Of a DNA stretch of 64,000 nucleotides, positions 1 to 14,500 are shown one piece after another. The first letter of the stretch is position 1. Every line of letters starts with the position of its first letter. The position numbers and the translations under genes are program-made. The notes beneath the pieces were generated by a model that saw only the letters and a list, made by a program, of their open reading frames with translations, was not told where the DNA came from and ran no database searches. Source of the DNA: Oryzias latipes (lineage: Eukaryota; Chordata; Actinopteri; Beloniformes; Adrianichthyidae); NCBI RefSeq assembly GCF_002234675.1, contig NC_019871.2, forward strand, positions 28,706,094 through 28,770,093, in the 5' to 3' direction.

Positions 1-219
1 AAAAATAACAGGAAATTGGAAAAAGGTCGAATCACCATCTTTAACAGAATGGAAACAAAGAATCAAACATATTTATTTGGTGGAAAAAATGACAGCGTCC
101 CTACGACTAAACACTGATGTCTTTGAACGTAGATGGCACACTGTTAAACTTTATTTGGGGTTGTAACTGTAATATGTACCTTTATTCATGGTTGTATAAG
201 TATCTGTTTAACTGAACTA

Positions 220-973
220 CAGTGATCCCTTGCTATAACGCGGTTTATTTTTCACGGTTTCGCTACTTCACGGATTTGCAACGTGCATTGTGTTCTGCAT
301 TCTGATTGGCTAAAAAGTCACTCCACTTCTTTTCTACCTGTGCGTCAATAACGTTGCAGTTTAAAGTGAACAGGTACGTAAAACAGCTTACCAAATGTAC
401 ATTACGTATGTGCAAATTCTTTTGCTATTTTGAGTTTCTCTAAAACCCATAGAAAAAAAGAGCGACAACAACTGCCAATCACTATGTTCTTCTCCCGGAC
501 AAACACAGCTGCACCGCGGGCTTCAAAAGAAGAAAACACAGCAGGGTGGAGTCAGGATGCAGCGGCTCAGTCTGAAGAGCAGTGAAATACACCTGAGTCA
601 CTATTTGTCCGACTGTACTTTGTATTTTTTTCATAATCATTTTAAATTTTCTCCCATTTAATCCAATTAATCGGGTCGCGGTGGGCGGGGCTAATCTCCG
701 CAATTTGAAGCCTTCTGTTCACATTGATGATTAAAACTATTATTTGACAGTACAGTACAGAAGTTATTTGTTGAAAAAAAACGTTTCTAAAGTACTTTAT
801 TTGTGAAACAAATGGTTGAGCCTGTAAAATGGTCTGTTCTTTCTTTTCAATGTATAATAGAGGATTTAATTGTATATTAATAGTAAGAAAAAAATAAAGG
901 TTTCTACTTCACGGATTTTGCCTATCACGGGATCTTTTTGGAACGTAACCCCGCGAAAAACAAGGGTTTACTG
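220..973. mobile_element. Tigger/pogo-like (Tc1-mariner superfamily) non-autonomous element
   Basis: Terminal inverted repeats CAGTGATCCCTTG and CAAGGGTTTACTG, flanked by TA on both sides (218-219 and 974-975). Subterminal sequences CTTCACGGATTTG and TCTACTTCACGGATTTTG are typical of Tigger-type MITEs. No transposase frame is visible. It lies beyond the last visible exon of glb1l copy A. Confidence 0.8.
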
Positions 974-2000
974 TACTTGTCTCATATTTCCTCAATGCAA
1001 TTTTTGTTTTAACTTGGGAAAAAAAATATATATATATATTGTACACCTTACTGGATGTGGATTTGTGGTCAAATGTATCTCAGGGAATTGTTGTTTATTT
1101 GTTGTGATGAGAAAGCAAAAATAAAAAGTTAAAAAAAAAATGTAATGGGTGCTGCTTATGATCAGATGCGCTCTATAGTCCGGAAATTACGGTATATAAA
1201 ACTTACCAAAAACCGCAGAACTAGTAACCAGTAATAAATGACTCCTATTGGCTCTTTTGTGCAGTAAATTCAGTAATTGTATTGTTTTGCATGCATACTA
1301 CAGGATTTGAATAACTTGGCTCTGCATATCTGTGAATTTCAAAACTAAGCTAGCCTTTTGTTTTGAAATACCCTTAATAACCATTTTAATGTCAATAACA
1401 GTGTACTAGATTGCTTGTTTTTTAATTCATACATGTATATTATATCTTTTTTCAGACACTGGAGACAGAAAAACAAACTGAACTACAATATGCAATAAAG
1501 GTCAAACATTTAGAAAAAGTATTAAAGCTATGAGACACATCATACTGTCCTTTTAATATTAAAAAAAGGTACAGGGATTCATATCATTTACTTGAACCAT
1601 TTTATTATGCTAACTAATTTGCTTACATGTTGTTTTTGACTTTCTACTAATTATTGGTTGTTTTTTAAAATAAGTCTGCTTAAATCACCATTTATTTTTA
1701 GAAATGTCAATAAAGTTTTCATTTTTTTGGAGGCATTCTGCTGATGTTTGGAAATCCAAGAGCCAAACTCCCTCCATATTGGAGTGACCTGCTGCTGGGC
1801 GTGCTGCTTTGTTCTGTTCAATGAACTTGTAAGGACATGACTATGTTAGGAATATTTGCATGTTTTCTCCACTTGTGACAGTCTTTTTATTGTTTTTCTT
1901 ATACAAGTTACATTTTTCAGAGAAAAATGGCTTGTCTGAAAGCTTTCTTCTTGCACAACTACTACAAAAACTACTACTACACCGACTGAAACCCTGCCTT

Positions 2001-2522
2001 AATGCTACATTCCCGTCGACCTGGTCAGAGAGTGTTCAAGTCACCTCTCCCAATGAAAAGTCTACATAAATGCGTGTTTCAGGGCTATGCATTCAAAATT
2101 CTCTCGTTCACGCATCGCTACACAAGTTTCTTCGAGCATTTTAGGTCTCGACGTACAAAACGTGCAGCTGTTGAACACGAGTTAAAAGTTAAAGCAGTTA
2201 AACCCTGACCAAACAGGGAATCAAATTTGGTAGTGATGTATGGGCAAAGTCTTTTCAATACATGGAAGCACCAACCATGTAAAATTGATCATGGAGGAGA
2301 AATTAATTTAGTTGGATTTCTATGGTACCTAGTCTTACAGATATCGGAATAGAGCTGTGAAAGAAAAAGCCAGGAGCAAGATTTGTGAGATTTTCACCGC
2401 TTCAAAATTTCGTGCCAAAGCCTCCTCCCACTGTAGGTGGTGGATATGCGCTAGTAAACAGTAGAAAGTCCGTGACATGTGTTCTTAAACACATGTCACG
2501 TGCCTGGCGTGAACGTAGCATT
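2001..2522 (+). mobile_element. M2-family TIR element
   Basis: Ends ATGCTACATTCCC and GGCGTGAACGTAGCAT form inverted repeats. The interior contains CACGCATCGCTACACAAGTT, ACCAAACAGGGAATCA, a CCTCCCACTGTAGGTGGTGG block and a 13-bp hairpin (2471-2483 / 2488-2500). Related copies are at about 16605-16925 (reversed), 21893-22240 and 41060-41636. Non-coding. Confidence 0.65.
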
Positions 2523-2566
2523 CCTCTCATAAAGACCCCGTCTTCTTGTGCAATGGTGAGTCTTAC

Positions 2567-5500
2567 CCTCAGCAGGAAATACATGATGAAGACCACCCCA
2601 TAGGTCAAACCAGCCAGACCAGTACTCCATCACCATCTTTGGTTTCTGAGGCTGTTGGAAAAGGACATTTGTAAACATGGGTGCATCTGTTGACTTGAAT
2701 AAACTCACAGCATTACAACAAAATGGTTTAATTGTACGTATTGTAGTGCAAGAGTAAGAGTTAGAGAACACAGGCCAGTTCTAAAAGGTTCTCAGTGAAG
2801 AAGAAACATTTTGAATTCCCGAATTTAACTAATTTAAATGCTAAAGTACCTGTAGCAGGTCAGTTAACTAAGTAACCACAAGATGACTAGTCACAAAGGC
2901 AATTTAGTTCTCATTCAAACCAACAAAAACAGTCCAAATTTAAAACATCGTCACAGTATGGTTTAAAGTCGTGTTTGAATCTAATGCTTGTGACAAAAAC
3001 ATTGTAGGTGATTTTTTTTATTTTTACCAACCTTTACCAACCTTTGATGTTGAAATCATGGACTGTATAGGAGAACTGGACTGAGCGTGGGCAATGTCAC
3101 CCAATAAAAATGTCTTACTTCCAGCAAAATGAAGCCAATTCAGTCGCCATTTTTCTGCAATACGGACGTCACCATGATGGAGCCAGATGAAAGGCAGGGT
3201 CAATCTGAGTCAATGTTTCTAAGACGACTACTGTCGCCAATCAGGAGTAAGCATGTTCAAAGTCCACACCTCTTTCATTGAAAGCGCCTCAGGAGAATTT
3301 GTCCATCAAACGTTCGAGGTGGGGGCCAGCGTTCACTACATGTATTTACTGAGGCATCTGAATGGTCAAAAATAGAATAACTGAGTAATAGCTGTTTGTT
3401 TCTCAATACAAGTCTATGGGATTTTGACTTCTTGGAGCAAGTAGGTACTTCCTGTTTGGAACGCCAGGGGGAGGAGTCACTTATTCCAGTGCTTTATATA
3501 CAGTCGTTGAAATGAGCTTGTTTGTGTCACTACAAACAAATGCCATCTTTTCTAAGGTGGCCTCTCAGTAGATAAAGACAAACACCAAGCTGAAAAACAG
3601 GATCCAAAATGGTAAATGGCGTATACTTGTATCGCCCGTCTCCACCTTCCTCGAAGGCTCAAAGCGCTTTCACAGGCTCATTCACCCATTCAAACACTGA
3701 TGGCGGCTCTGCTGCCGGACGCTGGCGCCAGCCATCCATTAGAGGCAAGGTGGGGTTCGGTGTCTTGCCCAGGGACACTTTGACACATGGGCGGGCAAGG
3801 TGGGAATCAAACCTGCACTCAATCTTCTAATCAGAGGTCGACCGGTCTAAGAATGCTCCAGATCAAAAGACCACGTGCTTTGTTTCTCTTTCTTCCAACT
3901 ACTGGATAGAACTTCTGACATCAAAAGTCGCCCTACTTTATGGTGATGAGTTATAATGGACGATTTTATGTTATGACTGAATAAAAGAACCTGCTGTGAA
4001 AATACAGATGGCTAAAAAAAAAGCAAGACAGTGGATCTTGGGCCAAGCAGGGTTAAGATACACATTCGTGGAAGTTTTTGCAATTATTTGGTAAACTGAG
4101 GTATTAAGAGTGCATTTTGAAAACACTCAGCTTTTCCCAGCAACAATAAACCATAGGTCTCTATTTTGTCTTAATAAGACAATTTTTATTTTCCAGTTGA
4201 TCCAGTCCCAAGGCATCATAGCTATACAAAAATGAAATGAAATGAAGTGAAATAGAACATCATGAGTGCTGTCTATGTCAATCCAAAGCTGGATATGGGA
4301 TACCAAAAAACAGATTTTGTATATCAGAGGACCTCTGTGCAATAAAATAAAACTCACTTGAATTTTTTCAAGATACTTGATTTCCTCTGGGTCCAGTTTC
4401 TGAAAATTGATTGTTTCCAGAGCTTCAAAGAAAGAAATCAAAAAAGTTATTCGCTAAACATTTCCGTCTACCTTTACGTTGCAAAGAGACGCGTCACACA
4501 AACGCTGAAATACTTTTTGATTAATAAAAAATTACAACAGAAAATGTCAAATATGGTATTAGAGACAGTCTATGCTTAAAAAAAAACAATGCTGAGACAG
4601 ATAAAGTAGAATAGCTTCAATGCATGGTAAAGGTATATTTTAAATGGTACTATTTTTACAAGTCTCCTAACAATGGTTACCAATGCACATGTTTAGAAAT
4701 AGCTAGTCTAATTTCGGTCTCATATTCTCATCTTGCTGATTTTCTGTTGCTTCACAGAATTCACAGCGAACAAAATGATCTTGAACTGCAGATGCATGAA
4801 TGCAGATCCGTCCTTGTCCTGGACCTCTTGGCAATTTACTTAAAACAAAAAAAAAGAAGCTAATTGGACAAACCTCCTTTCACTCCTCCAAGCTTTAGTC
4901 CATCCTTGTTATCGGAGGTCACCAGCAGCTCTGTGATGCCCCTGGACAATAACGCCTGGAGAGGAAGAGGAGGGGAAAATAAAAACATTCATAATGTGCC
5001 TGTTCTTGTTTTTGTAAATTCTGAAAGCAACCTTAAGGGGTTTTTAAAAACAGGATTTCTTACCTCCTTGATAAAAGGCATGTATTCTTCATCCATCGCA
5101 TAGGAACCATACTCATTCTCCACTTGAACTGCTATGATCGGGCCACCCCGGGAGTACTGCTCATCAATTGGCCAATGAAATGAGGACACAATAGTGTAGT
5201 GAGATATATAGTCAGTAATACTGTACCTCAGACAGATAGACTCACTCAGTATTTTTAAATCTGCTCTTAAAACATATTTTTTCACTTTGGCTTTCAATTG
5301 ACCTGGAATCCTATTTTATGTGTTTTATGCTTTATATTGTCATGTGCTTTTATTAATTTTTGTTTTGTTCAGCACTTGGTGAACCTTGTTCTGTATAAAG
5401 TCCAAATAAAATTTATTATTATTTATTTTATTATATTAGCTCTGTTCTTATTAACTGTTTTTGCTCATGTGTTGTAAAGCGTCTTTGTGTGCCATTTAAA

Positions 5501-8500
5501 GCGCTATACAAATACAATTTATTATTATTATTAGTATTAAAGTGCTTTATAAAAAAAGTTGAGTTGAGAAGTTGAGTTGAGTTTGTCTTTGTACCTTCTT
5601 TATAAAACTAAATCTTCAACACAATCTTATATTGAGATAAAAGACATTAACGATGCACACAGAGCTGATAATAGGCATTAAACAGTCATTATCTATATTT
5701 TTCACAGGGGTTTACAAAATGCATCTATAAAGACAAAACATTATGAGATACGGTTTTATATCTCGATGTTTTTTTTTCTTTATATGCGAGGAGGCTCATG
5801 TCACGTGAGTAAAAAGGAAGTGCTGTGAGACCGCTGTGCTACCAAATTAGCATCGCTCAGGTAAAACTAGCCTTTTTGCTTGATTATACGCCAACTTCAG
5901 AAAAATATTGTTACCGACTGTGACAGACAGAGCACACGTCTGTCACGATATGAGAGTTAAATAAAGTGGATTTGCTTCTGACAGCATCAGTGGGTGAACA
6001 CACTGTACTGCTGTAAAGTTTCCAACAGGGGCCTGTTTCAGAAAGGAGGTTCAACCAACTCTGAGGTTGAACTTGAACTCTGAGTTGGTCAATCTAGAGA
6101 TTAACAACTCTGAGTTTTCTGTTTCAGAGAAGCTGATCGGAGTTAGATCAATCAACTCTGAGTGGACTGATTCGGAGTTAAGCGTGCGCACCGCGACTAT
6201 AAGAAGCCATTATCAATGGAGCGCAAATATTACGAGTCACCATGGCAACCGTGGAAAAAAAGAGGTCTGCTTATTTTTCGCCAGCTGAACTTGACGTGCT
6301 GCTGCAGAGTTACAGTGAATATGAGCACATATTCCAGAAGAAAAGCAACACCGCTGCATCTGCAAAACAGAGACAGTTAGCGTGGAAAACATAGCTGCTC
6401 AAGTTAATGCGCAAGTTTGCATTTAAATCATTGTTATAAAATATTTGCTGTAATAACTTTTTAAATAGCGTAAGGTGTGAAATAAAAAAATGGCGATATT
6501 TAGGTGTACTTTTGAAGTGTTATTCCTGGTGTAATTGCATGAAATGCTGCATAGTGTACAGAACCAATCGGGGGGGAATATTGCATTTAATGTCGGTAAT
6601 GTTTAGAGGACTTTTTGTTAACCTTCCCCTCTTGCAAACGTTGGTCAGTTTAATATTAATACATTCAACTGTGTTTTTAAAAGTGAGCTTTGTCTACCCT
6701 TGTATTGATCAAGTGGTATAGGTTTATATGGGATTAAGAAAGTAAGCAGTTCTAGCAAATTGTGTTTCCAAAAAGTAATTGTTACATTAATCTAATTCAA
6801 TGTCCCTGATTTCATTTTCATGTAGATGTAATCCTGCAGGAATTAAAAGAACATGGCAGCAGCTAAAAATGAAGTATAAAAACATAATTCAATCAGATAA
6901 AATGTGAGCATGTCATGGATGTAGGCTTTGTTGACAATATTTGACATATGAAACATCTACATAGCAATATCTAATGTTGTTTTCATTGTATATATGTAAT
7001 TGACTGCAACGAAAAACGGTAACGCTCAAACAAAAACGTATGGGGAAATGACAAAAAAACGAGTCTTCTCAAAATCCTCGTACGAGGTAAATATAATTCT
7101 CTACGAATTAATGCAGCCTCCTCGTCTATTGGGTCCTCCAAAACAGGACAAGCCATTCTTGTCACTTGTCTCTGTGTGACGGAAATGTGGGCAATGAAGG
7201 TTAAAGCGAAAAATACCGCTTCGTCTTTAAAAAGGGGAGGGGACCGGCAGAAACCTTGAGTTTGGAGAATAAAACCTGCTCCCGACCAGGTTAGGTTCAC
7301 AGCATAAGTAACCATGGACACTGACTCCGAGTATAACTTACCTCTCTTTCAGAAACGGGTTTGACTTACTCTATTTACTCTGGTTTAACAAACCTCCCAT
7401 TCTGAAACGGAAAACACAGGGTTTCCCTGATTTCAGGGTTAACGCACTCAGAGTTTACACTTAACCTCCTTTCTGAAACAGGCCCCTGTTCTTGCAATTC
7501 ACTTTGTTTATTTTCTGTTTTTGGTTGTTTTCAATGGTTTTTTTTGTTTACTTCCTGATTCCTTAGGGGCACTTCCTGTATCCGGGAGATCCAGTGGACC
7601 CGCCTATTGTTTAGGTTTCCTTTGACAGGCCTGTTTTAAATTCAGAATGATTTCTTTTTATTTTGCATTTTTGTTTAAAGACCGTTGTTAAATTGCAGAC
7701 ATTTTTGTTTATTTATGTTACATTTGTTACCAGGAAAATGCATGTAAATGTTATTTTGTTTCTTAGGGAATGTGTTTGATTTGATTGTTAATTGTGTTGG
7801 TTTGGTAAGGGGTGGAGCCAACCAACGATAGAAGAGGACCTCTTTTCAAGATGGAGGCCCCTTTTTTTGTTGTCTGGCTTCCATGCTGCTGTACTGTAGG
7901 CTGCTTCCCTACCAAAGCATTTTCAATGAGTGCATTTTCACCACATTTTTCTTGAAGACAACATAAAGATTGAGAGCACCTCGACTGTTTTGTGTGGACA
8001 GTAGTTTGTTCTTCTGACACAAACATTGAAATAATTGAGTCTGGAGGCTCTGGAAGATTACGAAGGTTACATTGACGAGGGATTCGAGCGGATAGTTACG
8101 GGGAAGAAGCAAGCGCGTATATTTGTATCAACCGCTTTTGTATTTGAGGCAAAGCTTTATTTATAATTATTATATGTATATGCATTCCTTGTTGGAACAG
8201 ACGGAAAAAAGAAAAGAGAGGGGGAGAGAGAGTGGGATGCTAGAAACACACACACACCAACATTATGTACGTTCTGCTTTCATGACACTTTTTCCGGAAC
8301 TTGCTAGCGATGTTTGGCAAAAACGCTTTTTTTTAATATGCACAAATGCACATCCACCTTTGCTGAGGTTGGGATGTTGTTTGTTTTCGTGGGCAAAACG
8401 CAGAAACGCTGCCGACTCTATGATGACGTCATGAAATGTGCGGCACCCACAAAGAGAGAAAGGTGGAAATCGAGCTGTCTTACTTGCATAACTAATATTT

Positions 8501-11500
8501 CATAGAAATAGTGTGCCAAAGGTAATTTATGATCATATGTATGGCTATAGTGTACTGTGAAAGGGTTAAGAAAAGCATGGTATAGGCCCTATAAACAATT
8601 ATTTAGACTGTGGTCAGGTTCAGTACTAATTCTATTTTAAATGACAACTTTACTTGAGTAGATTTTCAGATTTTCACTGAGAATAGATGAAGGCTTGGCC
8701 GTTTTAATGTCATTATAGTAAAGGATGGATCATGTAGGCTAATCTAACCATCTCTCTAGTACAGATATCAAGTTGTACATGGTTAGAGAGACAAAACGAA
8801 GGTGTTTGTTTATCTGTTAGCCCTAAATCCTCTAAAGTGGGCTTCTCTTTTTTAGCCATCTCAAAACACACAGGTAGTCGAGAATCCACCCGTGTATTCT
8901 GTAGGACAAGTCAATTAGCTGACTTTGATAAGAGTGGAAGTTAAAATTGGGATTGATGGTGTGAAAGATGAAGGTCAAACAAGTACTGATAAAGTTCATT
9001 AGCTAGGAGCTATTCATTTCACAGAGCCAGCAAGTGTCTGATTGGAGATCAAGAGGGATTACCTGCTCAGTAAGAGCGCCATTCCTGAGGACAGAGGTTT
9101 AAAAAAATAGCCAAAGCTCTGAAGGGGTTTACAAAAAAAAAAGGTTAAAATCAAAAGGTAAAGCGTGACAAATATAGAGAAATCCCAGCACAAATGGACA
9201 AATCCTGATCTTTGTAGTGGGAATTTTCTTTTAAACCAGAAGCAACTGCAAGAATTTCCTGCAGTACGTGAGCTGTACGGATGATCCAGCTGTTTTTGGA
9301 CCACCTTTCCCATAAGAAAACCAAAATCCAGTCCAAATATTCAAACGACTGCCAGAAGATGTTCTCGTCCCGATCATTATTTAGGGGATAATTTGATATC
9401 ATGCGATACTGCTGGATTTCTAGAAGGTCAGAAACTGACAGTAAACAAATCAGTGGAGACAGATTAGAAATAAAAAATGAACAGAGTTAATTTCTGTTTT
9501 TATCTGCAGCCTCATAACAACTCAGACTCTGACAGAGCGTAACAAGCTCTTTTACCTTCAGGCAGACAGCTGCAGGGCTCCAGACTGCGACCATTTGGTC
9601 GCATTTTGCGACCAAAATTTGTGAGTGTGCGACTAAATTTTACATCCAGTCGCACATTCGCGACCAGTAAATTTGCCTGCCCTACCCTACGGATTTTTTT
9701 ATACATTAAACTTGGAAGGGACACGTCAATGATCAATGAAATAATCAATGATACGCGAGCGCACACGCACGCAGGCAGACACACACGCTCGCGCACATAC
9801 TCATGAAACGCGAGCACACACTCGCGTGATGCCCGTCTGTGAGGCGGCCACTGCGTGTGAGAATAAAGGGAAAGCCACTTTAAGTGGCTAAAATGCGTGG
9901 AGGGGGAGGGGCCTATAGACAATAGAGCGCGCGTAAACATCTGTGTGAAGGAAACGGAGACGAATATCATCACAACCTGATATGTGCGTCTGAGCTATGA
10001 GTAAGTGAACTATTGATTCGACTCGCGGCCCGCGGGCTATTTGCGGTCTCCAAGATAATATTTTGCGGCCCCCACCTTAATATGAAAGTTTAATGTTACT
10101 GCAGGCCGCCAGTTTTAATGAATGACACTTTTTCATCGTCGTGCACGGAGATGACCAACCAATCACAGTGGAGTAAATTACTCTTGGGGGCGGGACAATG
10201 ACAGGGCTTGAAAGCAGGAAACCTGACAGCCCCCTCCCCGGACCACATTAAGGAGTTCCTTACTTTCCTTTAGAACGTATCTATTCGCTCGTAATTTTCT
10301 ACATACATGCAGTCCGTGCTGAACTTTTCTCTGGGTCACACAGACCCGGAGGAAGGTTAAGTTTTGGTTACGGTTACTGCGGCGCATCAAACGGTTATGC
10401 ACGGCTGTGTTACGACAGCACACCGCTCCCGTCCCGCGGGAGTCGGGTCAGCTGAGGAGAATAAATGTCCCACACCTACATGCGTGACAGCTAACGGGGC
10501 TTGAACTTTAAACACGCTCGAGCAAAAACAACATTAGTTTTAGACACACTGAAAATACGTGGGGAAAATGCAACGATAGACGTGCTTGACATGAACTGGC
10601 ACCTCGCCTGGATTGTTGGGGACACCAGGCCGGGGGGGGGGGGGGGCTGTGAGATGAAGGCGAATCTGCAGCAAGACTGAAGGAGGATAGGAAGTTGGAG
10701 TTGTCCTTAACATTCAATTTAGTTTTAATATTCCTCTCCCCCTTTTAATGTTTTGTGATGTATGTAGCCTTTTTTTAATGAATTGGTATTTTAAATTATT
10801 TCAATTAATCACTCAACTACACAAACCATCAGGACACATGTCCCATAATGCATTGTTTTGTAGTCTGTAGGGCAGCTTTCAGTCAGTTCAGTTTTCAGCT
10901 GTGTCCGGGTAGGTTTGCCCCTTGCTCCCACCCCTTTCTCGCGATATTTTTGTGATGATTGACAGGTGATGTTGGAGCAAAAACAAAAATATATGTCACA
11001 CACCAGGTGATCTGCGCAGCGTTGAGTTCACCTGGGTGATCTCAAACACGCTTATTGTGCATCTTGGCTGCACCTATTTGGTGTCACAAAGATACATTTC
11101 CATCCGTTTTCTTTACTTATTTGTACTGTCATGACAGCGATGCTTTTTTCAGTTTACCTTCTTGTTGCATCTTCAAAAGAGCAGAATAAAATGTGACACT
11201 GAATTTGAAACAACACATTGTAATTTCTGCATCTATTATTAAAGTATTTATTAGTAATACAGTGGAAATTTGTAGATTTGGTTAGCATGTTGATTTACGG
11301 TATGCGCCCCTAAATTTTCTGGTTGTGCCCCTAAAATTTTCAGTTAGGGGCCACTGTGCTCCTAGTGAAAAAAGTTAGTCTGGAGCCCTGAGCTGCCATT
11401 ACCACTACTGCTCAGTGGCGGCTACTGGTCTGTCAGAGAGGGGAAGCTCATTTTCGGCCTACATCATAAAATGGTCTATTTATTTAAAAGTAAAAAATCA

Positions 11501-14500
11501 AGCTATTTCGCCAAGCAAACATTAAAGAAATAGGTTGCAGCAGTTTTTATTTCGACTGAACTTGAGAAATCCACGATGGGACTGAGCGTGAATCGCTTCA
11601 GTGATTCCTTATAGTACAGAAACGCTGTCAGTCTTTCGACAGACCCTCCAATCATCACGCAGAAGCTCGGAGTCCGGGCCAGCCCACTCCCCACTGACCC
11701 CCAGAGACTGAGCGTCTGTGGGCGGGACATAATCGCAGCGTTTATCCAATGACCGTCTAGTTTTGAAGCGCTGAAAAAAAAACGTTCAAAGCGGCCCCAT
11801 TGAAGTCAATGGACGCTGGGCTTCAATGGGGAAATGCACTGTGACGCTGCAGGAATGTATGAGACGGAAATCGGGTCAGCCGACCTGCTGTATGTAACTG
11901 ATTCTGAATGAACTCGTCCTTGAGATGAACGTTTTCTAACGTATTTTTAGTCGATAAAATGTTAATACAATAGCACATATTTGACCATTAATTTTATGAC
12001 ATTATAATGGAAGCCGACCTTCCCTTCCAGTCTTAAAGAAATCACCACTGCTACTGCTGGTGAAAACCAGTTTTACAGCCAGTTCTCAATACCACACAGA
12101 GTTTTCTCCTCATCCATAACATGAGGAGTCTTCCCCTAAAAGGGCATTTAAAAGTTTTTAAAGACCCACTCAGATCAGTGGTTCTTTACCTTTCTTTCAG
12201 GTCTGACTAGCATGAGGAGTACCTGATATGGAGCCACTTTCTTAATGAGGTGATCAAAGTAGGAGTCGACTGCAGCTGTGAATCCTGGGTAGGTTGTTCT
12301 CAACCTCATGTTCTGGTCTCGCAGAAGCCAACTAAAAAAAAAAGAAGAAAAAAAAATACAAAACAGGTTTGTGCTGCTTGTAAAAAACAAAAACAAACAT
12401 GGCTCTAAGCATGATTTCAGTTTCAGCCCTGAAGTCACGTTTCACTTCTCTGTATCAACACTTCATTTGGATAATTAATCAAATAAACACAGCCTGAGCG
12501 TGCACCCAGGAGAGCAGGACAAATCCAGAAGTACCTGTGAGGAGTCTTTTCCTGCCAAAAGTAACTCTTTATCAGATTCAATTTATCAGCAATTACAAAA
12601 GCAAACAAATTCTTCCTTAACGCGACACGGCCCGTCAGCCTCGATTACTGCCGTCACCTCCAGGCTTTAACCCCTTTTGTCAGAATAAGTGAAGATGTTC
12701 ACGTAAATGATGGATGTTTTAAGGACTTCATGAGAACAAATTTCACTTTTTTTCACCTGGATTTAACCAAAAAAAAATACAAAAAAACAAAACAAAAAAA
12801 ACAGCCAACAGAATATTTGTCTGAAAAAACGTTTCTTCTACCAAACTAAAACCCCTGTTGTATATCAATGTATCCTGCAATAATGCATATGAATGCAACT
12901 CTAAAATGTAATGCTTTGAAATCTTTTTTTTTTCATTACCTGGGGAGTCCACCTAAATCCCATTCAGCACAGATGTACGGTCCTGGACGCAGAATCACCC
13001 AAATACCCAAGCTGGCTGCAAGGCCAAGGTAGGCTCTAGAGGCCGAAAACATGAAAAAAGAAATAATCAAAGATCTCCTTCATAACAGCCGTTGCTTTAA
13101 AAAGGCAAAAACAGCAAACATAAAGCAATGACAAACCATCTTCAACTGACCAATACAACTAAAAAGCCTTTGGACACCATTAAAAATTCTACTAAAAAAC
13201 TGAAGGTGCATCTGGTCAGCAGGATTCCTCCCTCAAGAAGCTCATTTGCAGCACAGCAGTGCCCTCCTCAGGACAAACTTTGCGCTCCAGTGAAACTTGT
13301 GGTGTTCCTTCTGTTCTTACTCTAAGTCGAGCTCCCCCTCGAAGTCAAACACCCCTCGCTCCGGCTCGTGCAGGTTCCATGGCACGTAACTGAAAACAAG
13401 AAAGCTGCAGGTTCATTTCTGTGCCGTCAATATTTTACCCGCTTTTAAATTCAAACATTTTTATTGCAATAAACATGAAAAATGTACCAAAAAAATCCTT
13501 AAAATGTAAAAAACTCTCTTCTGTTTTGCTTTAAAAAGAAAATAAATGCTAAAAATCAGATGTGTAGCTAACAGAGGAGCCCTTCTTTATCGGGGTAGAT
13601 CCAGGGCATTGTAATCAATTAGCTTTAAGAAATGCACTAAGGACACCCTTTAATCTAGAAAAAGGCCATTACTTTTGTTTTTTATTTGATCAGTTTAATT
13701 CTCCCCCTTTTTTTTACTTTTAATGCTACATTTAGATCAAGTATCTGGTCTGCATACTGGGATGGCTGACACAGATGCTGCCAAATGCCTTAAGAGACCC
13801 TCTCTGATCATCTTTTCATCCATTTTTAAAGCTGTCTTTTAATTATAATTGTGTTCTTTATAGCTAAACTCCAAAAGTCTGTGTCGTTTTCTGGGACATA
13901 GTTTCTGCAGAGCGGCAGGAGTTCATCAGAAATTTGCCTCCGAGTTGTGGTGAAATGTAGCAACCCTGTCCTCCATTTCTGCCACCCATAACTGAGAGCT
14001 TTCTGTTTACACGCGCTCATACTGGCTTACAGCCCCTCACTGCCCCAATCTGATATTACTGGTGCAACTACAACGGCAATCAATATTGGAGCCGTCCAGC
14101 CGTAAAGTTCTGGGCCAGGTGTCAGCTCAGACGGGGAAAACGAAGACTTCAAGGATCTATTCGTTGGCATCAGAATGGAGCGGAGCATATATTCTACGTT
14201 ACAAATACGATCTTTTCCAAACGAGGATTTTTCGTCTGCTTCTGATTCACAATTATTTAAATAAAAGAAATACTCAGAAATGCAATTTTAAGATTAATGC
14301 TCCTAACATCAGAAAAATGTTAAAAACACCAAAAACACCATTTTCGTCAGAGTGGGTCTTTAAACATCGAAGACTACAAACTGATGCAAGCTGGGATATT
14401 TTCCCTACCTGCACTTTGTGACATAAAAACCAGTCGTTTTAGTACGGCACCATCATTCTTGATCTGTCCTATCAGCCCTATAAGTCACCTATTAAGGAGG

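Larger units (their letters stand above)
6024..7490. mobile_element. PIF/Harbinger transposon, internally deleted
   Basis: Perfect terminal inverted repeats of 28 bp (AACAGGGGCCTGTTTCAGAA ... and its complement at the other end). It carries remnants of both Harbinger genes: a Myb/SANT-like protein on the plus strand and the N-terminus of the transposase on the minus strand. The DDE catalytic region is missing. Lies in the large intron 5 of glb1l copy A. No clear target duplication was found. Confidence 0.8.

Noticed and set aside
1-2566. Remaining 3' exons of glb1l copy A
   Set aside because: Searched both strands for the expected [18 protein letters not shown] and [13 protein letters not shown] exons and found none; only repeats and AT-rich DNA.
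6983-7321. 112-codon minus-strand ORF as a host gene
   Set aside because: Its middle matches the start of Harbinger transposases and it lies inside the element's inverted repeats.
9512-9973. 153-codon minus-strand ORF
   Set aside because: Crosses the hAT left terminus, has low-complexity CA/TG-rich composition and no domain.
10632-10646. G15 run as a G-quadruplex regulatory site
   Set aside because: A simple homopolymer inside a hAT element in an intron; nothing ties it to regulation and its length may be a sequencing artefact.
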